64,000 nucleotides of DNA from Erysipelothrix rhusiopathiae (GCF_900637845.1 NZ_LR134439.1:620001-684000); one strand, 5' to 3'; shown: positions 54,547-63,910, counted from the stretch's first letter. Notes: generated by a model not told the origin, from the sequence alone. A program made the numbers and translations.

Positions 54547-56250
54547 ATGCAATTATTGGCTGCACAATCACAGTCTATTATGGATTTAGGAATTCACGTT
54601 ATTTTAGGTGGATTCGGCTTGTTTATGTTGGGAATTAATTTATTAGGGGATGGCTTTAAAAAAGTTGCGGGAAATCGCATGCGCGATTATATTGATAAAT
54701 ATACGAGCAACCTTTTTTCTGCGATTTTAGTAGGGGCTTTGATTACAGGGATTATGCAATCAAGCTCTGCTGCAACGGTTATATCGATTTCGCTTGTTCG
54801 TGCGGGATTAATGCGTTTAGATCAAGCAATCGGGATTTCGTTGGGTGCAAATATTGGGACAACAGTTACAGCGATTATTGTGGGTTTGAATATTGATGAA
54901 ATGGGTTATTTTTTCTTGTTTATCGGTGCGATGATGGTCTTATTTGCATCACGTCGTGATATCAAGAACTACGGTCAAGTTGTTCTTGCATTTGGTTTAA
55001 CGTTTGTTGGGTTACAGATTATGAGTGAAAAACTTATGTTGATACAACAGATGCCATTTTTTGAAGCATTAATGGTTCAGTTATCCGATCATCCATGGTT
55101 TGCGATGTTGGGTGGTACGGTGCTTACAGGAATCATTAACTCATCTTCCGCAACAATTGCGGTAGTTCAAAAGATATATGGTAATGGTGGTATGTCAATG
55201 GTGGCTGCGACAGCATTTGTGTTTGGTTCCAATATTGGTACAACGGTAACGGCACTATTTGCGTCAATGGGTGGTTCCATTGCAACACGTCGTGCAGGTT
55301 TGTTCCATACAATGTTTAATGTCATTGGTGCAGTCTTGATGATGCTGTTTGTAACACCTTATTCGCAGTTTATCTTAAAAATTAATGCATTCATGGGTGG
55401 TACGGATGCGATGGCAGTAGGAATTGCGCATTTCGTTTTTAATCTCTTCTTTGCGATTCTTGTAATTCCGTTTGTTCCTGCCTTTATTCGTCTTCTTAAG
55501 ATCTTAATACCTGGGGAAGACAAAATTAGAAGCAGAGAAAAACTGAAACCTCTTGATCGTGAAATTATTCATACTTATCCAGAAGGTGCCCTTCAATTAG
55601 CGAAGGCACGTACAACCAAGATGGGAGATTTAGTGCTCGAAGCGGTTGATGCATCGCATGCCTACCTTCATTCAAAAGATGATGAAGATTATGAAATTGT
55701 AATGCAACTTGAGGGTATGGTAAATCAGTTGGATACGGAGTTAACGGAATACTTGTTGGAAATTATGAAACATAGTAATTCAGATTCACATATTGCGGAT
55801 ACGTATACAAAATATTTAGAAGTCATTAAAAATTACGAACGCATGAGTGATTTATCAACAAATCTCGTTGAATTCTATCGCATGGTTTTTGAAAACCGTG
55901 AGAATTTCTCGGAAGATGCATTACATGATTTGGATACGATGTATAAACTCTTGATGGATATGATGCGTCGTTCTCTTAAAATCTTTGATACTGAGGATTT
56001 AACACGTTTTGAGGCTTTAATTCGTGATGAGGAGTATTTAGACTTGATTGAGGATAAATACCGTGAGAAACACTTCCAACGTATGGCGGAAGGCATTTGT
56101 GATGAAAAGGTTGCAAGTTCCATCTTCATTGATGTTCTCGGTATCTTAGAACGTATTGGGGATCATGGTGTTAATGTTTCACGTTATGTGCATTCCGCAG
56201 TTGGTGTTCATGAAAATCGAGAAGAAGTAATTCTAAAATCAAATAACTAA
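54547..56250 (+). CDS. Na/phosphate cotransporter family protein 1 (PhoU-domain tail)
   Basis: 567 residues. Two inverted Na/Pi-cotransporter repeats with QSSSAATVISISLVRAG (near 74-90) and NSSSATIAVVQKIYGNG (near 200-215), about eight to nine helices to residue 320, then a helical PhoU-like cytoplasmic tail (about 350-560). Predicted to take up phosphate with Na+. ATG 54547 follows GGAGG. The in-frame ATG at 54511 has no RBS. Followed by a terminator and a close paralogue. Confidence 0.88.
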   Translation: MQLLAAQSQSIMDLGIHVILGGFGLFMLGINLLGDGFKKVAGNRMRDYIDKYTSNLFSAILVGALITGIMQSSSAATVISISLVRAGLMRLDQAIGISLGANIGTTVTAIIVGLNIDEMGYFFLFIGAMMVLFASRRDIKNYGQVVLAFGLTFVGLQIMSEKLMLIQQMPFFEALMVQLSDHPWFAMLGGTVLTGIINSSSATIAVVQKIYGNGGMSMVAATAFVFGSNIGTTVTALFASMGGSIATRRAGLFHTMFNVIGAVLMMLFVTPYSQFILKINAFMGGTDAMAVGIAHFVFNLFFAILVIPFVPAFIRLLKILIPGEDKIRSREKLKPLDREIIHTYPEGALQLAKARTTKMGDLVLEAVDASHAYLHSKDDEDYEIVMQLEGMVNQLDTELTEYLLEIMKHSNSDSHIADTYTKYLEVIKNYERMSDLSTNLVEFYRMVFENRENFSEDALHDLDTMYKLLMDMMRRSLKIFDTEDLTRFEALIRDEEYLDLIEDKYREKHFQRMAEGICDEKVASSIFIDVLGILERIGDHGVNVSRYVHSAVGVHENREEVILKSNN

Positions 56251-56255
56251 TTAAA

Positions 56256-56285
56256 AAACTGAAACCTTAAAGTTTCAGTTTTTTC
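56256..56285 (+). terminator. Terminator between the Na/Pi paralogues
   Basis: AAACTGAAAC pairs with GTTTCAGTTT around CTTAAA, followed by T residues. Confidence 0.83.
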
Positions 56286-56372
56286 TTTTCATTCTTTTAA
56301 AGAAATATGTACCATGCTTGAATGATATTGTGATATTATGGTGATGGTCTAAATTTTTTTATGGAGGAAAGA

Positions 56373-58061
56373 ATGAATAGTTTATTCTTGGCAACTCAAA
56401 ATCCGTCATTTTCGGATTTGGGTATTAATGTCATTCTAGGTGGATTCGGCCTTTTTATTCTTGGGATTAAGTTCCTTGGAGAAGGATTAAAAGAAGCCGC
56501 AGGGCCTAAAATACGAGATTATATTGAAAAATACACGAGTAATACCGTTATGGCAATTTTGGTTGGGGTTGCGATTACCGCAATCATGCAATCCAGTACT
56601 GCTGCGACAGTTATCTCAATTAGTTTAGTACGTGCAGGATTGATGCGTTTGGATCAAGCAATTGGTATTTCAATTGGTGCAAACGTTGGAACAACAGTCA
56701 CGGCATTAATGATTGGTTTAAATGTTGATGAATTAGGTTTTTACTTTTTATTTGTAGGTGCAATGATCATAGCATTTTCAAAACGGAAAAAGTATAAAAA
56801 TATTGGACAAATTTTATTTGGTTTTGGAATTACGTTTGTGGGTCTAAAGCTTATGAGTGATAAGCTTATTTTGATTCAAGAATACCCATTCTTTGAAGCG
56901 TTTATGCTTAAAATGTCTCAAAGTCCTTGGCTTGCTCTTTTTGCAGGTACGATTGCTACGGCTGTTATTAACTCTTCAATGGCTGTCATAGCGCTTGTAC
57001 AAAAAATTTATGCAAATGGTGGTATGTCGATGGTGGCTGCTTCAGCCTTTGTATTCGGATCAAATATCGGGACGACACTTACAGCAGTACTTGCATCCAT
57101 TGGTGGTTCTGTATCAACACGACGTGCTGGATGGTTTCATGTAATTTTTAACTTTACAGGTGCAATTATTGTTATGATATTAATTGAGCCATACTCTGCA
57201 TTTATTGTAAGTGTTAATGAATTAATTGGCGGTTCACCGGCATTTGCGGTAGGACTGAACCATTTCTTCTTTAATCTTATTTTTGCGATTGTGATTATAC
57301 CTTTTGTACCTGCATTTATACGACTCATGGAGTTTTTAATCCCAGGAGAAGATAAAATCAAAGAACGTGAGAAAATTAAACCCCTTGATTACGGTTTAAT
57401 TGGAACATTCCCAGAAGGTGCGCTTCAATTAGCACGTAAAACAATCGTTAAAATGGCCGATTTGGTTTTAGAATCCGTGGAAACATCAAATCAATTCCTA
57501 CATTCACGTGATATGGAAGATTATGATGTGGTGATGCAACTTGAGGAAATGGTTAACAGTCTGGATACAGATCTTACAAAGTATTTACTTGAGATTGCGA
57601 AACAGACAGATGTTTCAGGTCATATTACAGAAGAATATACGAAAAACTTAGAAATTATAAAAAATTACGAGCGCATGAGTGATCTCTCAACCAATTTAGT
57701 AGAGTTCTACAAAATGAGTTTTGAGAATCGTGAGTCATTTTCCGAAGATGCACTTCGTGATTTGGATACCATGTATCAACTCCTAATGGATATGTTGAAG
57801 CGTTCTACGAAAATATTTGAGCGTGAAGATTTATCGGGATTTGATTCATTATGCCGTGATGAGGAGTATATGGATCTTATCGAGGAAAAGTATCGTGAAA
57901 AACACTTCCAACGTATGGCGGAGGGAATTTGTGATGCGAAGGTTACAAGTTCCATTTACATTGATATTTTAGGTATTCTTGAACGTATTGGAGATCATGG
58001 CGTTAACATTGCACGTAATATGTTTTCAGCTGTGAAGTTGCATACTTCAGACGAACACTAA
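56373..58061 (+). CDS. Na/phosphate cotransporter family protein 2 (PhoU-domain tail)
   Basis: 562 residues, clearly a tandem paralogue of the preceding gene with the same two repeats (QSSTAATVISISLVRAG; NSSMAVIALVQKIYANG) and a nearly identical tail (EKYREKHFQRMAEGICD). One Ser of the second repeat (SSS in copy 1) is Met here, which might change transport. ATG 56373 is used because the in-frame ATG 56361 contains the GGAGG RBS. The stop is 11 nt before the next gene. Confidence 0.88.
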   Translation: MNSLFLATQNPSFSDLGINVILGGFGLFILGIKFLGEGLKEAAGPKIRDYIEKYTSNTVMAILVGVAITAIMQSSTAATVISISLVRAGLMRLDQAIGISIGANVGTTVTALMIGLNVDELGFYFLFVGAMIIAFSKRKKYKNIGQILFGFGITFVGLKLMSDKLILIQEYPFFEAFMLKMSQSPWLALFAGTIATAVINSSMAVIALVQKIYANGGMSMVAASAFVFGSNIGTTLTAVLASIGGSVSTRRAGWFHVIFNFTGAIIVMILIEPYSAFIVSVNELIGGSPAFAVGLNHFFFNLIFAIVIIPFVPAFIRLMEFLIPGEDKIKEREKIKPLDYGLIGTFPEGALQLARKTIVKMADLVLESVETSNQFLHSRDMEDYDVVMQLEEMVNSLDTDLTKYLLEIAKQTDVSGHITEEYTKNLEIIKNYERMSDLSTNLVEFYKMSFENRESFSEDALRDLDTMYQLLMDMLKRSTKIFEREDLSGFDSLCRDEEYMDLIEEKYREKHFQRMAEGICDAKVTSSIYIDILGILERIGDHGVNIARNMFSAVKLHTSDEH

Positions 58062-58072
58062 AGGGGGATATT

Positions 58073-58555
58073 ATGAAGAAAATTTATTTTGCAAGTCCGT
58101 TGTTTACACATATGGAGTTTCGTTATAATGCGGAAGTTGTTTCGCAAATTCGATCTGCTTATCCAAACTTGGAAGTATACCTTCCACAGGAACAGATAGA
58201 AATTAACGATAAAAACAGTTATGCGAATTCAATGATGATTGCGAAAGCAGATACTGATGCGCTTTTGAAGTCAGATCTTGTTATTGCGGTTTTGGATGGA
58301 CAAACCATTGATGCAGGTGTTGCATCCGAGGTTGGTGTTGCATATCAAGCAAACATTCCAATAATCGGTCTCTATACCGACAGTCGCCAGCAAGGCGCAA
58401 ATAATGTTGAGAAAATCAATGCTTTGCGTGATGTTGCGGAATCACAATTTTCTTATGTAAATCTATACACTGTAGGTCTTATTAAACTTAAGGGTACTGT
58501 TGTTACGGATGAACAATCTTTAATTGAACTTATCGGTGAAATACTTGGTCTATGA
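58073..58555 (+). CDS. Nucleoside 2-deoxyribosyltransferase
   Basis: A 160-residue enzyme that swaps bases between deoxynucleosides in purine/pyrimidine salvage. YFASPLF near 5-11, catalytic Glu86 in GVASEVGVAYQ, and IPIIGLYTDSRQQG fit the NDT family. It follows the second Na/Pi gene by 11 nt with RBS AAGGGGG, so co-transcription is likely. Confidence 0.87.
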   Translation: MKKIYFASPLFTHMEFRYNAEVVSQIRSAYPNLEVYLPQEQIEINDKNSYANSMMIAKADTDALLKSDLVIAVLDGQTIDAGVASEVGVAYQANIPIIGLYTDSRQQGANNVEKINALRDVAESQFSYVNLYTVGLIKLKGTVVTDEQSLIELIGEILGL

Positions 58556-58564
58556 GTGGTGGAG

Positions 58565-58593
58565 TTGACAGTGCCTTTATTTTTGGTTATAGT
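58565..58593 (+). promoter_or_regulatory. Promoter of the ABC-F gene
   Basis: TTGACA (58565-58570), 17-bp spacer and TATAGT (58588-58593), leaving a leader of about 70 nt before the ABC-F start. Confidence 0.78.
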
Positions 58594-58616
58594 ATCACTC
58601 ATAAGGCGGTGGGAAC

Positions 58617-58637
58617 ATGGACAGAAATTCTTTCTAA
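58617..58637 (+). CDS. Candidate 6-codon upstream ORF (leader peptide MDRNSF)
   Basis: Inside the ABC-F leader, GGCGGTGGGAAC precedes ATG 58617 and the frame encodes MDRNSF then TAA. The same GGTGGGAA element precedes the real gene at 60266. Many antibiotic-responsive ABC-F genes are controlled by short leader peptides. That role is inferred, and no clear alternative terminator hairpin is visible. Confidence 0.35.
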   Translation: MDRNSF

Positions 58638-58670
58638 ATCATTAATCATAAAATAGGAGGAAGTTTTGTC

Positions 58671-60167
58671 ATGTTTAATTTTAGTCTTAATATTAAGACA
58701 GAAGCAGGGCGCGAGCTTATCGCGCCTTTTTCTATGTCTTTAAATCAAAATGATCGTGTTGCATTAATTGGAGAAGAGGGAAATGGTAAGAGTTTAACAA
58801 TTAAAGCCCTCGCTCAAGATGCATCACTTAAAAATCTCTATGTAACGAAAACAATAAGCAGTCATTCTGTTGTATTTGGATATCTAAATCAAGAAATGAC
58901 TCAGGATGAGCTTGAATTGGATGCATTGCCTTACATCATTAACGAGCAATGGGACCTTTATGGTAGTGTCTCACGACTTTTAAAGGAATTATTGCCCCAT
59001 TTTGAACTTGAAGATTTAAATCGTCCAATGCGGACATATAGTGGTGGTGAACGTGTACGTCTGCAGTTATTGAAGTTGATGGTTCATCCGTGTGATTGTT
59101 ATCTTCTTGATGAACCCAGCAATGACTTAGACTTGGATACACTGATCTGGCTTGAAGCTTGGATGCTGTCGCAAACCATTCCAATCATCTTTGTATCGCA
59201 TGATATTATGCTTTTACAAACATGTGCGAATCGTATTGTTCATCTTGAACAAACCCATCGTAAAACACGTTCTCGTGTGACTGTGTATGAGGGAACATAC
59301 CAAGCGTATTCTGAAGATTTTCTAAGTCATATTCAAAAACACAACCACGATCTAAAGATGCGACAAAAGGAAAAACAAAAACAAGAAGAGCGTTGGCTTA
59401 AGTTATATCAAAAAGTAGAACATCGTCAGCGCACGCAAACGCGACAAGATCCTGCGAAGGGACGCCTGTTGAAGAAAAAAATGCATAATATTAAATCAAT
59501 GGAACGACGATTTGAACGGGATGTTTTACCTGAAAAACGAGATTTCGAAGGGGCGATTAAGCTTTCCTTTGATGATCAAGAAAAAGTTCATCATAAAAAA
59601 ATTTTGGATTTCCATGAGGTTGAATTGAAGTGCGGGGAAACAGTGTTAGCGCATAATCTACAACTCACGGTTTACAGTCGTGATCGGATTGCGATTGTCG
59701 GACGTAATGGCATCGGAAAAACAACCTTGCTGCATGAAATTGTGAAATCCTTTGATACTCATGAAGTTGGTGTCATGCATCAATCCTATGAACTTAATCT
59801 TGACTATAATCTTACGCCGATTGAAAATTGTGTTGTAGAAGGGTCTCGAGATGAACGTGGTAGCATTACAAACCACCTCGGTAGTTTAAAGTTCACAGAG
59901 ATTGAAATGAATACACCAATGCATCTGTTGTCTGGTGGCCAAAAAGCAAAAGTGTCATTATTAAAACTTGTTCTTAAAAATCCTAAAGTCATCATTCTTG
60001 ATGAGCCTACTCGTAATTTAAGTCCTTTGAGTGTAGGGGTTATTTATAACTTACTCAACGAGTATCAAGGCGCGATCATTTCCGTAACACATGACCGAAC
60101 GCTTATCCAAGAAGTTTTTGAGGATATTTACTATTTTGATGCTTCGGGACTCTCAATTATTTCATAA
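58671..60167 (+). CDS. ABC-F family ATP-binding protein
   Basis: A 498-residue protein with two ATPase domains and no membrane part. First: GEEGNGKS at 34-41, signature YSGGERVR, Walker B LLDEPSNDLD. A basic linker follows (about 235-280, rich in Lys/Arg/Gln). Second: GRNGIGKTT, LSGGQKAK, ILDEPTRNLSPLS. ABC-F proteins act on the ribosome E site as translation factors or protect it from antibiotics. The short domain arms and PTRNLSPL signature occur in a subgroup of uncertain function. It has no direct evidence of resistance. Confidence 0.9.
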   Translation: MFNFSLNIKTEAGRELIAPFSMSLNQNDRVALIGEEGNGKSLTIKALAQDASLKNLYVTKTISSHSVVFGYLNQEMTQDELELDALPYIINEQWDLYGSVSRLLKELLPHFELEDLNRPMRTYSGGERVRLQLLKLMVHPCDCYLLDEPSNDLDLDTLIWLEAWMLSQTIPIIFVSHDIMLLQTCANRIVHLEQTHRKTRSRVTVYEGTYQAYSEDFLSHIQKHNHDLKMRQKEKQKQEERWLKLYQKVEHRQRTQTRQDPAKGRLLKKKMHNIKSMERRFERDVLPEKRDFEGAIKLSFDDQEKVHHKKILDFHEVELKCGETVLAHNLQLTVYSRDRIAIVGRNGIGKTTLLHEIVKSFDTHEVGVMHQSYELNLDYNLTPIENCVVEGSRDERGSITNHLGSLKFTEIEMNTPMHLLSGGQKAKVSLLKLVLKNPKVIILDEPTRNLSPLSVGVIYNLLNEYQGAIISVTHDRTLIQEVFEDIYYFDASGLSIIS

Positions 60168-60265
60168 TATTTCCCGGGTGAATTTTTTGTGAAGAAAATT
60201 GAAATAGAATCTATTTGAGACTTTGCGTGAAAACAAGTAGAATAAGAAATAAGGACGGTGGGAAT

Positions 60266-60682
60266 ATGAAAGAACATGTAATTCGGTTAATGCCTGGTGA
60301 TGATTTATTGCAAGGAATTGATGCTTACTGTAAGAAATTTCAAATTACATCAGGATATATAGGGACATGCGTTGGAAGTTTATCCAGTGTTGTCTTTCGT
60401 AAAGGTCATAATAAAAAAGAAATTCAATTACAGGGACCCTATGAAATTGTTTCGTGCGTTGGAACGGTTTCTCAAGGGGGTCACCATATTCATGCGTCCA
60501 TCAGTGACTTGGAATTTAAAGTTCTCGGTGGTCATGTTGCTTTGGGGTGTACCGTAAAGTCAACTGCGGAAATTGTGATCATTGAACTTGAACATCATCA
60601 ATTAACACGAACCAAAGGTGAGTTATCTGGGTTTAAGGAACTTGAAATTGAAGTTACAGGTAATGTATGTAAAGAGAGTTAA
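60266..60682 (+). CDS. PPC/DUF296-domain protein
   Basis: A 138-residue protein with the plants-and-prokaryotes-conserved (PD1-like) fold. Its His pair in GGHHIHASISD and the GGHVALGCTVKSTAEIVI segment match stand-alone bacterial PPC proteins, which trimerise and may bind a metal. The function is unknown. ATG 60266 is downstream of GACGGTGGGAAT. The in-frame ATG at 60215 has no RBS and does not fit the family start. Confidence 0.8.
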   Translation: MKEHVIRLMPGDDLLQGIDAYCKKFQITSGYIGTCVGSLSSVVFRKGHNKKEIQLQGPYEIVSCVGTVSQGGHHIHASISDLEFKVLGGHVALGCTVKSTAEIVIIELEHHQLTRTKGELSGFKELEIEVTGNVCKES

Positions 60683-60683
60683 G

Positions 60684-60712
60684 AAAAAAGAACGGAAGCT
60701 TCCGTTCTTTTT
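60684..60712. terminator. Bidirectional terminator after the PPC gene
   Basis: Palindrome AAAGAACGGAAGCTTCCGTTCTTT with A and T flanks between convergent genes. Confidence 0.85.
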
Positions 60713-61211
60713 ATGTGTTTGAGCTTTGTGCAGTTTGAGCAGCACGTCTTGAATTCGCAAGTTCCGCATCAATCGCAATGGTTATACAAAGGCATAGCAA
60801 GGCATTGTTGTCATCGTGAATATTCAATTCATAACTGTCGCCCCAACTAAACCATTTCTTGGACAGCGTCATCAGTGTTTTGTTGTGCGAAGTAATGTTG
60901 TAACGATGTCCAAGATAATCACCGCTGAGTTTCCAGTCAAGGTGTTTAAGCGAGAATTTCATTTTAAATAATGACAAATCCCTTTTTAAAAGAACATTGT
61001 GATCGGCAGTGCTGATGATGTATTGAGATAAAAAATGGAAGGGCTTGTGTTTTACGGTCGCAACAGGTGTTTGGGTTGCATCCGTAATTGTGAATTTACG
61101 ACCAATGGTTAAAATTGAGCCATGCACTGAATATAGGGTTGTGCCATATTCGTCTTTGACATCAAATCGATCACGAATCGACAGTACGTGTTGTTTTACA
61201 TATAATTTCAT
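60711..61211 (-). CDS. LURP-one-related (LOR/DUF567) protein
   Basis: 166 residues with the tubby-like beta-barrel pattern of LOR proteins: repeated DEYG/VHGSILTIGRKFTI and a central PFHFLSQYIIS with KRDLSLFKMKF strands, then a C-terminal hydrophobic helix (LLCLCITIAIDAEL) as in scramblase-like folds. Bacterial members (YxjI type) are uncharacterised. It stands alone on the minus strand, with a weak RBS (GGAGAAAAAAT). Confidence 0.75.
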   Translation of the reverse strand: MKLYVKQHVLSIRDRFDVKDEYGTTLYSVHGSILTIGRKFTITDATQTPVATVKHKPFHFLSQYIISTADHNVLLKRDLSLFKMKFSLKHLDWKLSGDYLGHRYNITSHNKTLMTLSKKWFSWGDSYELNIHDDNNALLCLCITIAIDAELANSRRAAQTAQSSNT

Positions 61212-61266
61212 ATTTTTTCTCCTAGGGTCTTGATTTGGATGTAAATGAGATGTACAATTTAATCAC

Positions 61267-61342
61267 GCCGGCTTAGCTCAATTGGTAGAGCAACTGAATC
61301 GTAATCAGTAGGTTGGGGGTTCAAGTCCTCTAGCCGGCACCA
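61267..61342 (+). tRNA. tRNA-Thr (CGT)
   Basis: A 76-nt cloverleaf with acceptor GCCGGCT/AGCCGGC, anticodon CGT and encoded CCA. It stands alone with its own terminator. Confidence 0.95.
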
Positions 61343-61350
61343 TAACATTT

Positions 61351-61372
61351 ACACCAGTTGGTGTTTTTTTTT
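61351..61372 (+). terminator. Terminator after tRNA-Thr
   Basis: ACACC-AGTT-GGTGT and a long T-run. Confidence 0.8.
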
Positions 61373-61576
61373 ATAATCTCAGTTTATCACAATTAATCCA
61401 TACAGTCGATGGATGCATTTTGAAATATATAGAAAAAACATTTCAAATGATATTTAGATTGTAAGGGGTTTATGTCCTTTATTTAAAGGAAATGAATGAA
61501 ATATTATTTCAGTTTATTAGGCTACCATTTTGAAAATGAATTTGATATAATGACAATGTACATAAAGGAGAATATC

Positions 61577-61885
61577 ATGGAAGGTTTAGAATTACTTAGT
61601 TTTCAAATGATTTCATTTAACGGGTCGGCTCGTTCATGTTTTGTGGAAGCAATTCAGGCAGCGAAAGAGGGCGACTTCGAACGTGCAGAACAGCTTATGG
61701 CTGAAGGTGAAGAACAATTTGTTGAGGGACATCGTGTTCATGCACAATTAATTCAACAAGAAGCTCAAAATGGCGCAACACAAGTGAACTTGTTGTTGAT
61801 TCATGCGGAAGATCAAATGATGAGCGCAGAAGTATTAAAAATTATGGCTACAGAGCTTATTGACATTCACAAGAAAATTCAATAA
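61577..61885 (+). CDS. celC: PTS EIIA, lactose/cellobiose family
   Basis: A 102-residue trimeric phosphocarrier with active-site His76 in LLIHAEDQMM. It passes phosphate from HPr to EIIB. ATG 61577 follows AAGGAG, and an extended -10 (TG-A-TATAAT, hexamer 61546-61551) lies upstream, so the longer in-frame start at 61496 is untranscribed. No EIIB or EIIC gene adjoins it. The matching EIIC (39216) and EIIB (63571) are elsewhere in the window. Confidence 0.92.
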   Translation: MEGLELLSFQMISFNGSARSCFVEAIQAAKEGDFERAEQLMAEGEEQFVEGHRVHAQLIQQEAQNGATQVNLLLIHAEDQMMSAEVLKIMATELIDIHKKIQ

Positions 61886-61905
61886 GAGCTGTGGCTCTTT
61901 TTTTA
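61884..61905 (+). terminator. Terminator after EIIA gene
   Basis: AAGAGC/GCTCTT hairpin with a T-run, starting at the stop codon. Confidence 0.82.
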
Positions 61906-61965
61906 TTTTTAGGCACATGGTACAATGCAATTAGTTAGATGTAAACATAAAATGAGGAGATCATC

Positions 61966-63495
61966 ATGTTAAAAGAAAATAAAATATGGATTGCACAGGG
62001 CGAAGCACCAGTGTATATTTTACCGCAGATGTTAAATCGTCATGGATTGATTACGGGTGCTACAGGTACTGGTAAGACGGTTACGTTGAAAGTTTTAACG
62101 GAAGCATTGAGTGACTTAGGTGTTCCTACGTTTTTAGCGGATATTAAAGGTGATGTGTCCGGACTTGCCTCCGCAGGAGTTGATAACCCTAATGTATCCA
62201 GCCGTGTTGAAAAGTTTGGCGTGGATGGATTTGAATATAAAGGGTTTCCTGTAACGTTTTGGGATATTTACGGTAAGGGTGGTATTCCCGTTCGTACTAC
62301 GATTTCTGAAATGGGTCCTATTATGCTTTCAAAACTTATGGATCTTAATGAAACGCAAGCGAGTGTGTTATCTTTAGTTTTTAAAATTGCGGATACACAA
62401 GGCTTGTTGTTGCTGGATATTAAGGATTTAAAAGCGATGTTGGACTATGTTTACCAAAACAATAAGGAACTTGCTGCGCAATATGGTTTAATGTCTACAC
62501 AGACAATAGGCGCAGTTGTTCGTAAAGTTGTTTTTTTGGAAGAACAAGGTGCAGATATTTTCTTTGGTGAACCTGCTTTAGATATCCAAGATTGGATTTG
62601 TACGGATTCAAATGGACGCGGTATGATTAATGTTCTTCATAGTGTTGAGTTGTTCCGCCAACCAACCCTTTACGCAACCTTTTTACTTTGGATGTTATCG
62701 GAACTTTTTGAAACATTACCTGAAGTTGGGGACGTAGAGAAACCAAAGATGGTGTTCTTCTTTGATGAAGCGCATCTTCTGTTTAAGGACGTTCCGAAAG
62801 CGTTAGTGGATCGAATTGAACTTGTTGTTAAGTTGATTCGTTCAAAAGGAGTGGGTGTGTATTTTATCTCCCAAAGTCCTTCAGACATCCCAGATCGCGT
62901 TTTAAGTCAGCTTGGGAACCGAATCCAACATGCACTTCGTGCATACACGCCTGGGGAACAAAAACAGGTAAGAGCTGCAGCTCAAAGTTTTAGAACTAAT
63001 CCGAATTTCAATACTGAGACAGCGATTATGGAACTGGGTACGGGAGAAGCGATTATTTCAACGCTTGATGAAAAGGGAACACCACAAATTGCGGAACGTG
63101 CTTTCGTGTTGCCGCCGCAAAGTCTTATGGCTGAAGTGGATGCAAGCATGCGAATGTCAATGATTCATAACAGTAGTTTTAATCAAAAATATATGGAATC
63201 GATTGATCGATTTTCAGCGTATGAGTCACTAGCAGAAAAAATGACTCAAGCAGGGATTGAAGAGGAGCAGGAAAAAGTGAATTTAGAACTTGAAAAAGAA
63301 CGTCTCGCATTCGAGAAAGAGAAACAAAAATTGGAAAAAGAAAAAGAAAAATTACAAAATCGTAAGAAGACCACAACAAGACATCGTCAGACACCAATTG
63401 AAAAAGGAATGAATCGAACGATGAGTACTATCGGGAATGAGTTAGGTAAAGCGATTTCAAGAAACATAATGGGAATCCTTACTGGGAAGAAATGA
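61966..63495 (+). CDS. HerA-like ATPase (DUF853/YjgR type)
   Basis: A 509-residue ATPase with Walker A GATGTGKT at 31-38, Walker B VFFFDEAHLLF (about 262-272), an SQSPSDIPD sensor region, and a strongly charged C-terminal coiled coil (about 425-475) rich in Glu/Lys. HerA-like proteins are hexameric DNA motors. The DUF853 group is widespread but its role is not known. No NurA-like nuclease gene adjoins it. RBS GAGGAG before ATG 61966. Confidence 0.88.
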   Translation: MLKENKIWIAQGEAPVYILPQMLNRHGLITGATGTGKTVTLKVLTEALSDLGVPTFLADIKGDVSGLASAGVDNPNVSSRVEKFGVDGFEYKGFPVTFWDIYGKGGIPVRTTISEMGPIMLSKLMDLNETQASVLSLVFKIADTQGLLLLDIKDLKAMLDYVYQNNKELAAQYGLMSTQTIGAVVRKVVFLEEQGADIFFGEPALDIQDWICTDSNGRGMINVLHSVELFRQPTLYATFLLWMLSELFETLPEVGDVEKPKMVFFFDEAHLLFKDVPKALVDRIELVVKLIRSKGVGVYFISQSPSDIPDRVLSQLGNRIQHALRAYTPGEQKQVRAAAQSFRTNPNFNTETAIMELGTGEAIISTLDEKGTPQIAERAFVLPPQSLMAEVDASMRMSMIHNSSFNQKYMESIDRFSAYESLAEKMTQAGIEEEQEKVNLELEKERLAFEKEKQKLEKEKEKLQNRKKTTTRHRQTPIEKGMNRTMSTIGNELGKAISRNIMGILTGKK

Positions 63496-63502
63496 TTAGA
63501 AA

Positions 63503-63547
63503 TGTTAACGCTTTCTTATAGACACTATTTGCCTTTGTTGTTATAAT
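63503..63547 (+). promoter_or_regulatory. EIIB promoter with cre-like site
   Basis: TAGACA (63519-63524), 17-bp spacer and TATAAT (63542-63547). TGTTAACGCTTTCT (63503-63516) matches the CcpA cre consensus with two mismatches and ends 2 bp before the -35. Confidence 0.5.
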
Positions 63548-63570
63548 AGTTTCATATCGAGGAGGATATT

Positions 63571-63876
63571 ATGAGAAAAATTATTTTATTATGTTCAGCA
63601 GGTATGTCAACAAGTATCCTTGTTACAAAAATGCAAGAAGCCGCTGCTGCACAAGGATATGACGTAGAAATATCAGCTCACGCTGTAAGTGAAGCCGCAC
63701 GTGTTGGTGCTGATGCAGACATCATCCTACTAGGACCTCAAGTTCGTTTCAATTTAAGTACAGTTCAAAAACAATTACCAGAAAAACCAATTGAAGTTAT
63801 CGATATGCGTGCATACGGTACTATGAACGGTGAAGCTGTCATTGCGGAAGTTAAAAAAGTACTTGGCGATGCTTAA
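63571..63876 (+). CDS. celA: PTS EIIB, lactose/cellobiose family
   Basis: A 101-residue phosphotransfer domain. The phosphorylated Cys8 lies in LLCSAGMSTS, followed by the flavodoxin-like fold ADIILLGPQVRF and a PEKPIEVIDMRAYG end. It hands phosphate from EIIA to the sugar in EIIC. AGGAGG precedes ATG 63571. It is a single-gene transcript. Confidence 0.93.
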   Translation: MRKIILLCSAGMSTSILVTKMQEAAAAQGYDVEISAHAVSEAARVGADADIILLGPQVRFNLSTVQKQLPEKPIEVIDMRAYGTMNGEAVIAEVKKVLGDA

Positions 63877-63880
63877 ATCT

Positions 63881-63910
63881 AAAAATGTTAGTGTAAACTA
63901 ACATTTTTTA
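63881..63910 (+). terminator. Terminator after EIIB gene
   Basis: AAATGTTAGT-GTAA-ACTAACATTT followed by T residues. Confidence 0.85.
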
